Below, in pieces: positions 56,421 to 64,000 of a DNA stretch of 64,000 nt. The stretch comes from Haematobia irritans (Eukaryota > Arthropoda > Insecta > Diptera > Muscidae). The translations under genes and the position numbers were made by a program. The stretch lies in assembly GCF_050003625.1 (NCBI RefSeq), contig NC_134399.1:221644975-221708974 (forward strand), given 5' to 3'. The notes beneath the pieces were generated by a model that searched no databases, was not told where the DNA came from, and was given only the letters and a program-made list of their open reading frames with translations. The number at the start of each line of letters is the position of its first letter. Within the stretch, counting starts at the first letter, position 1.

Positions 56421-57185
56421 ATACACACTTTCTATAAATAACTTTAATAATTTTAATATGTGTTTTAGGCCATACTATCAAATTCTCAAGAGATATTTAT
56501 ACACTCAAATAAATTTTGCGCTATTAGGAGTGATCAAAAAATAATAAATAAACTTTTCAAATAAAATAACAAAACACTTCTTTTGAAGAAACATTTTTTC
56601 CATAATAAATTTGATAAAACTCGCAAAGCATAGTTTTTAGTTGGTAGTTTTTTTTTTTTTTTTGGTAAAATTTTAATAGATTATTTTTGGCTCGAGTGGC
56701 AACCATGCTGCCAAGTCGAAAACTTGTAAAAATGACTCAAATTTTTTTTATAACTCTTAATACATATCTATCGACCAATAAATCATAAATGCAGTTTTCC
56801 GAAGTTGCTTAAAAATAACTTTAGATTTTTAGATATTTCCGATATTTTGTATTTATAATGCTCTTCGCTCCAAGGCATTAGCCGATTAAAATTTAAGAGA
56901 TTTTCTAACTATCTTGCCTAAATCTGGTTCAGACTTAAATAAATGTTTATGAGGGCATAAACCTTTATATATAGCACCGAACAAATTTGAAGGATTTAAG
57001 GTGGATTCGAAAATGTAGACCTACAAAGTGGCGCAGTGTACAATATAGTCGCCACCGTCCGTCTTTAGACTTTCCTTAATTGTTTTATGTTTACCATGAG
57101 ACATTGTCGTGTTTTGTGGTTTCGAAGGCTGGTCGGCCCCGCCCGATTTTAGACTTTCCTTACCTGGTTTTTGCTAAATTTCATA

Positions 57186-58080
57186 TGAAACAGAAGTACA
57201 TAGAGAAAAAATATTCTCCTATCTATGGTATTTCATTACAATCTCCATAATGAAATTCACTTTTCTTTGAACAATTACCAATCTCTAATGAAATATTCAC
57301 ACACACACACATACATCTACTTGCAGCATGAACATGGATAGTGCTTTTCTCGGGCTTCTCATGAAGCCATCGCAATAACTAGTTTGAGAGGATATGAAAT
57401 GTCAATGATAAAATCAGCTTAGTTCAACACTCCCCTGTAGAAACACCGTTACGCACACACACGTGCTTACTAATCCTGATTATGATAGTGTTGATTACAT
57501 TTGTGTTTGGGTCTAAACTAAATCAACATCATTTCAATATCCAGGAAATATGATTGAACTTTGTAATGCAACAGATTTTTCTGATTTTCTCTTGAGGAAA
57601 ATATGAAAAAGTTGACGGAAATGGAAATGTAATGCGATGACTTTCGTGTGTAAAATATCACATATCCTTCCAAGTGAGCATAAGGACAAATATACATATT
57701 TATATAATGAATTCACTTTATTAGCTACTTCACAATTCAAGGAAAATTAGCTAAATTGAAGAACATAATAAAATCAGAAGGGAGCGAGGGAATGCAAACA
57801 GCATTGCATTTGAAATTATAGAGGGGAAATCACAACAATTTTGTAATTAGTTTGGATTTTGTTTTACATATTTCTGATGGCAAAGGAAATTGCATTGAAA
57901 ATGACTATGAATTTTAATGAGAAAACTGTATGTGTGCATCACATGAACACATTGCAACAAAACATTTTAGGAATATATATGACTTTAAAAAGGTCAATTT
58001 CAAATATCTACGAAGGATTAATATGTATGAATAAGTAAGTAAATTAATTAGGAAAAGCAATTTTCCTTTATTTTACTTCA
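57186..58080. other. unique intron-like DNA
   Basis: ACACACACACATACATC lies near 57299-57315. No exon or repeat family recognised. Probably receptor-gene intron. Confidence 0.45.
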
Positions 58081-58084
58081 TACA

Positions 58085-58196
58085 ATTTTACTTGGACCCA
58101 AAGATTTCGGTATGGATTCCGAGCCAAAGAAGCTTCTTCTGGCATTTTCAGGACACCATATAACTTTAAATCTAGGTTCTATACACGGTGTATAAA
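58085..58196. other. fragment related to the MITE at 10179
   Basis: TTTCGGTATGGATTCCGAGC followed by CAAAGAAGC matches a phrase inside the 10179-10792 MITE. It is followed by a short unknown stretch and then the 29-bp array. Termini absent. Confidence 0.45.
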
Positions 58197-60990
58197 TTGT
58201 TAAAAATTTTATTTCTACAGAAAACTTTACCAAAAATTTTATTTCTATAGAAAACTTTACCAAAAATTTTATTTCTATAGAAAATTTTGTCAAAATTGTA
58301 TTTCTATAGAAAAATTTGTATAGAAAATTTTGACAAAATTTTATTTCTATAGAAAATTTGGTAAAAATTTTATTTCTATAGAAAATTTGGTCAAAATTTT
58401 ATTTCTATAGGAAATTTTGTCAAAATTGTATTTCTATAGGACATTTGGTTAAAATTTTATTTCTGTAGAAAATTTTGTTAAAATTTTATTTCAATAGAAA
58501 ATTTTGTCAAAATTCTTTTCTATAGAATATTTTGTCAAAATTTTATTTCTATAGAAAATTTTGTCAATTTTTTTTTATTTTTGTCAATTTTTTTCGGCAG
58601 AAAATTTTGTCAAAATTCTACTTCAATAGAAAATTATGCCAAAATTTTATTTATATAGAACATTTTTAACTTCTATAGGAAATTTTGTCAAAATTTTTAT
58701 TTCTATAGAAAATTTTGTCAAAATTTTATTTCTATAGAAAATTTTGTCAAAATTTAATTTCTATAGAAATTTTTTTCACAATTTTATTTCTATAAGAAAA
58801 TTTATCACCATTTCTATAGAAAATTTTGTCAAAATTTTATTTCTATAGAAAATTATGTCAAATTTTATTTCTAAGAAAATTTTGTCAACATTTTATTTCT
58901 ATAGAAAATTATGTCAAAATTTATATCTATAGAAAATTTTTTCAACATTTTATTTCTATCGAAAATTTTGTCAAAGCTTTATTTCTATAGAAAATTTTGA
59001 CAAAATTTTATTTCTATAGAAAATTTTGTCAAACTATTATTTCTATAGAAAATTATGTCAAAATTTTATTTCTATAGAAAATTTTGTCAAAATTTTATTT
59101 CTATAGAAAACGTTGTCAAAATTTTATTTCTATAAAAAATGTTGTCAAAACTTTATTTCTATAGCAAATTTTGTCAAAATTTTTTCTATAGCAAATTTTG
59201 TCAAAATTTTTTCTATAACAAATTTTGTCAAAATTTTATTTCTAAAGGGCATTTTGTCGAATTTTTTTTTTCTATAGAAAATTTTGTCAAAATTTTATTT
59301 CTATAGATAATTTGGTCAAATTTTTTTTCTATAGAAAATTTGGTCAAAATTTTATTTCTATAGGAAATTTTGTCAAAATTGTATTTCTATAGAAAACTTT
59401 GTCAAAAATTTATTTCTATAGGACATTTGGTTAAAATTTTATTTCTGTAGAAAATTTTGTCGAAATTTTGTTTCTATAGAAAAATTTGTCAAAATTTTAT
59501 TTCTATAGAAAATTTGTCAAGATTTTATTTCTATAGAAATTTTGTCATTTGTTTTCGGTAGAAAATTTTGTCAAAATTTTATTTCAATAGAAAATTATGG
59601 CAAAATTTTATTTATATAGACAATTTTTAACTTCTATAGGAATTTTTTAAGTTTTTTTAAGTTTTTGATAAAATTTTTGCGCTGAGTTAGAACTTAATGA
59701 TTTAGCTTGCACCAACAAGAGAGAGCAATAAATTTTGTTTGTTTATATTTTGTTTATTTATTTTTTCACAATTTTATTCCTATAGGAAATTTTGTCAACA
59801 TTTTATTTCTATAGAAAATTTTGTCAAAATTTTATTTCTTTAGAAAAATGTGCCAAACTATGTCAAAAGTTTATTTCTATAGAAAATTTTGTCAAAATTT
59901 TATTTCTATAGAAAATTATGTCAAATTTTATTTCTATAGAAAATTTTGACAGTGTACGGTGACTTGCAGACCGAACAACATCACACGAACTCACATACAA
60001 AATCCCAGAATATGGTTAGTGGCACTAACCGAAATATTGGAAATAAATATTAAAACAAATCAATAATCGATTGTTTCTATGACCTCAAGCCGAACAAAAT
60101 TAATAATCAGATTAAAAATTTTATTTCTATAGAAAATTTTGTAAAAATTTTATTTCTTTAGAAAATTGTGCCAAACTTTTATTTCTATAGAAAATTATGG
60201 CAAAATTTTATTTCTATAGAAAATTTTGGCAACATTTTATTTCTATAGAAAATTATGTCAAGTTTTATTTCTATAGAAAATTTTGTCAACATTTTATTTC
60301 TATCGAAAATTTAGTCAAAGCTTTATTTCTATAGAAAATTTTGACAAAATTTTATTTCTATAGAAAATTTTGTCAAACTATTAACAAACAAACATTTTTT
60401 TATAGCAAATTTTGTTAAAATTTTATTTCTATAGGACATTTTGTTAAAATTTTATTTCTATAGAAAGTTTTGCCGAAATTTTGTTTCTATATAAAACGTT
60501 GTCGAAATTTGTCAATTTTTTTCGGTAGAAAATTTGTCAACATTTTATTTCTATAGAAAATTTTGCCAAAATTTTATTTCTATAGAAAATTTTGTCAGAA
60601 TTTTTTTTCGGTAGAAAATTATGTCAAAATTTTATTCCTATAGAAAATTTTGTCAAAAAATATTTTTTTGGTAGAAAATTATGTCAAAATTTTATTTCTA
60701 TAGGAAATTTCATCAAAATTTTATTTTTATAGAAAATTTTGTCAAAATTTTATTTCAATAGAAAATTTGTCAAAATTCTTTTCTATAGAATATTTTGTCA
60801 AAATTTTAACTTGTACAGAAAATTTTGTCAAAATTTTATTTGTGGCAAAATTGTATTGCTATAGAAAAATTTGTCAAAATTTTTATTCTATACTAAATTT
60901 TATTTCAATAGAAAATTATGTAAACATTTTATTTCTATAGACAATTTTGTCAAAATTTTATTTCTGTAGAAAAATTTGACAAAAATTTAT
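58197..60990 (-). repeat. 29-bp minisatellite array, 2.8 kb
   Basis: About 90 units of the GTCAAAATTTTATTTCTATAG type with insertions and deletions. Two non-array modules interrupt it: 59670-59770 (shared inverted with 30040-30115) and 59945-60125 (GAAATATTGGAAATAAATAT to GCCGAACAAAATTAATAATC, shared inverted with 53637-53720). It is probably the interior of a third, end-less copy of the hAT-like element in the opposite orientation. Confidence 0.85.
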
Positions 60991-62071
60991 GTCTATAAGA
61001 TATTGTAAGGGATCTCGTAGTTGAAGAGGAATATTTTGCAAAACCTACTCCATATTTTTTTTTTTTAATATCTGAAAGGAGCGAGAGATGTCCCTTATTT
61101 CTAGACTTTTCTGAAATGGGATTAGTCCTTGGCATGATAACTTTCTAATGAAAAGAAAAGCAGTCATAGCATGGATGTTAAGACACAATTTCCAAGATAA
61201 ATTTACATCGAATGCTACATAGGAAAACCATGAAATTATTAAAAATTTTCATTGCAACAGACATTATAATTTCATCATATTATATCATTTTATAGCCATA
61301 TTAGCCTTGTGTAGGCTTGATTTTTTAATAAGGCACAGCAAAAATGAATATTCTCGTTCATCATTTTCAAGAGGATTCATCAGAATCCATCCATCTATCC
61401 ATCCATCCATCCATCCATCCATACATCCATCCATCCAATAGAACAAAACTCATTTGGCCCACCTGTTGTATGAGTATTGCGTTGGGTGTACGAAGCCGTA
61501 TTCATCATACGCACCATGTTACCTCTGAGGGTAGGTGAATTTATTCCTTATTTTGAATTTCTCTTCACAATTTCTCCCTCATCTCTTTTGTCATCTTTAG
61601 AATTTTTAATAACATTCTATATTGTTCTATAAAATGTTTACTTTTCTAAGAATCATATAAAATTTCCAAGACAAAACAATATTCATGGGAGGGTGACTGA
61701 AAATATTGTCATCGCATTTGTTTTTAAATTATCTCGTTAATAAATTAGACCAAATGTTGTTTCATTGAGATTGTTTTGTTATTGTTTTTCTTTAGAAATT
61801 TGCATATCAAATTATTTTACCATACCATTCTAAATATTCCCCTACTTTCCATTCGAATATCCTAAACTTTATACGAGACATTTTTATTATTTATTTAAAT
61901 TGTAAGTAATTTTGTAAAATCAGTAGCAATAGTAGACAAAATTGTGTATGTAATAAATTTTATAATACAATTAAAAACTGCATCAAATTGTAGATTTTGG
62001 AGGGATAATATCAAAATAAATTTGGGAGCCAAATCTCATAGGTTGATGCTTCGCACTTCTATTATGTGTTT
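60991..62071. other. unique DNA with (CATC)n
   Basis: Includes a CATC tetranucleotide run at about 61388-61435. An exon was considered near 61440-61530 (before GTAGGTGAATT) but no protein family matches. Otherwise nothing recognised. Confidence 0.4.
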
Positions 62072-62168
62072 ACACAAAAAAAAATCTGATTCAATCACGA
62101 AAATAATTGATCCAATTAATTTTTTAATTGAAATGTCTTCAATCGCAGAAATGATAGTATCAATTAAA
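62072..62168. mobile_element. half of an ATTAATTG MITE
   Basis: ACACAAAAAAAAATCTGATTC and GAAATGTCTTCAATCGCAGA match one half of the MITE at 37586. The other half is lost where the DINE-A 3' end begins (62177), so the DINE appears to have inserted here with loss of sequence. Confidence 0.7.
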
Positions 62169-62176
62169 AAAAAAAA

Positions 62177-64000
62177 ACAAATATAAACGGCCATAAGTTC
62201 GGCCAGGCCGAATCTTATGTACCCTCCACCATGGATTGCATTGAAACTTGTACTAAAGATTGCCATCCACAATCGAATTACTTGGGTTGCGGTAACACTT
62301 GCCGATGGCAAGGATTCTTAAAACTTATTAACACCGTCTACTCAATTGTAAGTTAGTCCATACGGAGTATATATTAAACAAAAAAGGTCGATTAAATACA
62401 ATATAATTCAGTTTGACAAAATTTTCTATAGAAATAAAATTTTGATAAAATTTTCTATAGAAATAAAATTTTGATAAAATTTTCTATAGAAATAATTTTC
62501 TATAGAAATAAAATTTTGACAAAAATTTCTATAGTAATAAAATTTTGACAAAATTTTCTATAGAAATAAAATTTTGCTAGATTACTTTTGGGGTTCGGCT
62601 ATATATAACTATAGACGGATATGGACCAATTTTGGCATGGTTGTTAGCGGCCATATACTGCACAATGAATTTTGGTCCTCTAAGAGCTACGGAGGTCAAA
62701 TCTGGGGATTGGTTTAAATGGGGGTTATATAATTAAGACCGGAATGGACCAATTTTTGCATGGTTGTTAGAGACCATATACTAACACCACGTACCAAATT
62801 TCAACCGGATTGGGTGAATTTTGCTCTTCCAAGGGGCTCCGGAGGTCAAATCTGGGGATCGGTTTATATGGGGGCTAAATGAACCAATTCATGCATGGCT
62901 GTTGGATACCATATACTAACATCAAGTACCAAATTTCAACCGAATCCGATGAATTTTGCTCTTCCAAGGGGCTCCGGAGGTCAAATCTGGGGATCATCTT
63001 ATATGGGGGCCATATATAATTATGGACCGATTACGACCAATTTTTGCGTAGTGGTTAGAGACCATATACTAACACCATGTACCAAATTTCAGCCGGATCG
63101 GATGAAATTTGCTTCTCTTAGAGGCCTCGCAAGCCAAATCGGGGGATCGGTTTATATGGGGGCTATATATAATTATGGACCGATGTAGACCAATTTTTGC
63201 ACAGTTGTTAGAGACCATATACTAACACCATGTACCAAATTTCAGCCGGATCGGATGAAATTTGCTTCTCTTAGAGGCCTCGCAAACCAAATCGGGGGAT
63301 CGGTTTATATGGGGGCTATATATAGTTATGGACCGATGTGGACCAATTTTTGCATGATTATTAGGGACCATATACTAACATCATGTACCAAATTTCAGCC
63401 CGATCAAATGAAATTTGCTTCTCTTAGAGGCCTCGCAAGCCAAATCGGGAGATCGGTTTATATGGGGGCTATATATAGTTATGGACCGATGTGAACCAAT
63501 TTTTGCATGATTGTTAGAGACCATATACTAACACCATGTACCAAATTTCAGCCGGATCGGATGAAATTTGCTTCTCTTAGAGGCCTCGCAAGCCAAATTT
63601 GGGGGTCCGTTTATATGGGGGCTATATATAATTATGGACCGATATAGACCAATTTTTGAATGGTCATTAGGGACCATATACTAACATCATGTACCAAATT
63701 TCAGCCCGATCGGATGAAATTTGCTTCTCTTAGAGGCCTCGCAAGCCAAATCGGGAGATCGGTTTATATGGGGGCTATATATAGTTATGGACCGATGTGA
63801 ACCAATTTTTGCATGATTGTTAGAGACCATATACTAACACCATGTACCAAATTTCAGCCGGATCGGATGAAATTTGCTTCTCTTAGAGGCCTCGCAAGCC
63901 AAATTTGGGGGTCCGTATATATGGGGGCTATACGTAAAAGTGGACCGATATGGCCCATTTGCTATACCATCCGACCTACATCAATAACAACTACTTGTGC
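62177..64000 (-). mobile_element. DINE-1-like element, family A, runs off window
   Basis: The 3' end CAAATATAAACGGCCATAAG, the TTCGGCC-A-GGCCGAA hairpin and the 3' block come first. A short 29-bp minisatellite block (62410-62575) follows, then about nine monomers. The last bases (CATCCGACCTACATCAATAA) are the start of the 5' block, so the GTCY tract and 5' hairpin lie beyond 64000. The monomers 63200-63490 and 63650-63790 are nearly identical, suggesting local duplication. Confidence 0.85.

Larger units (their letters stand above)
53448..56707 (+). mobile_element. hAT-like TIR element carrying 29-bp minisatellite (copy 2)
   Basis: Flanked by a perfect 8-bp duplication CTGCCAAG (53440-53447 and 56708-56715). 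The left end is GACAGTTGCCGCAGTTAG; the right end inverted is CATGGTTGCCACTCGAG. Left and right modules (TTTGGTAGATTGCTAAAATT; TAATAGATTATTTTTGGCTC) match copy 1. The interior is mostly 29-bp units (53565-53640 and 54013-56420) with an inserted MITE. 8-bp duplication plus a CA-rich/GTTGCC terminus is the hAT pattern. No transposase frame. Confidence 0.85.
52500..57185 (+). mobile_element. DINE-C element with nested insertions
   Basis: The 5'-truncated start has GTGTCTTTGACAACAGTGCT, TGAGTCGATGTATCC and GTCCGTCCGTCTGTCTG (52550-52566). The body resembles 20108-20600. The end near 57185 reads TTTTAGACTTTCCTTACC then TGG and T-rich DNA. It is interrupted by a SINE (52700-53043), a short CCCAG-type MITE (53295-53410) and the hAT-like element (53448-56707), which itself holds an ATTAATTG MITE. 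The flanks of each insert rejoin sensible DINE-C sequence. Confidence 0.65.

Noticed and set aside
61344..61538. Candidate exon before GTAGGTGAATT
   Set aside because: The donor-like site is plausible but the peptide is mostly a translated CATC repeat and matches no receptor segment.

Overview
This is AT-rich, repeat-saturated nuclear DNA from a fly, most likely a calyptrate (muscid-like) species. Three things point there: many DINE-1-like (Helentron-type) elements with the 'TATACCC...GGGTATA' 5' hairpin and (GTCY)n tract, tRNA-headed SINEs ending in (CCTAA)n, and long arrays of a 29-bp A/T minisatellite. There is no bacterial-style gene organisation, and I see no CRISPR array, rRNA or intact tRNA gene. 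The call of order and group rests on recognising repeat families by eye.

Host coding content is very small. Two exons on the plus strand (24923-25041 and 32263-32338, 195 bp in total) join in phase to encode transmembrane helix 5, intracellular loop 3 and helix 6 of a rhodopsin-family neuropeptide receptor, closest to the allatostatin-A receptors. The intron between them is 7.2 kb. No earlier exon is visible in the 24.9 kb upstream and no later exon in the 31.7 kb downstream, so nearly the whole window appears to be intron of one giant receptor gene.

Repeat layout. 1-9.7 kb: SINE heads, a pogo/Tigger-like TIR element, a dead mariner, and four DINE-A elements, two of them a facing inverted pair. 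9.7-22.4 kb: DINE-B elements in both orientations, carrying a MITE, a DINE-A nested in a DINE-B monomer, a long (AT)n tract and a full-length SINE whose empty site survives elsewhere in the window. 22.4-32.3 kb: the least repetitive part, with both exons, a 434-bp duplication, a 30-bp-type minisatellite, part of a 29-bp array and a SINE split by a MITE. 32.6-36.5 kb: a complete DINE-B with about 19 monomers of 153 bp. 38.2-42.3 kb and 53.4-56.7 kb: two elements with GTTGCC-type inverted ends and 8-bp target duplications, whose interiors are the 29-bp minisatellite; these look hAT-like and non-autonomous. 45.1-46.6 kb: an uninterrupted 1,523-bp (ATTAGT)n array against a dead LINE. 46.6-53 kb: relics of LINEs and two kinds of Tc1/mariner transposase. 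58.2-61 kb: another long 29-bp array. 62.2-64 kb: a DINE-A running off the end.

The two most unusual patterns are these. First, two DINE families of different sequence keep the same rigid 153-bp monomer (51 codons, so they produce protein-like open frames). Second, the 29-bp minisatellite that fills about a sixth of the window is the interior of a TIR transposon, and part of it also sits at one fixed internal position in a DINE-A subfamily. All transposase, LINE and mariner coding regions seen are broken.
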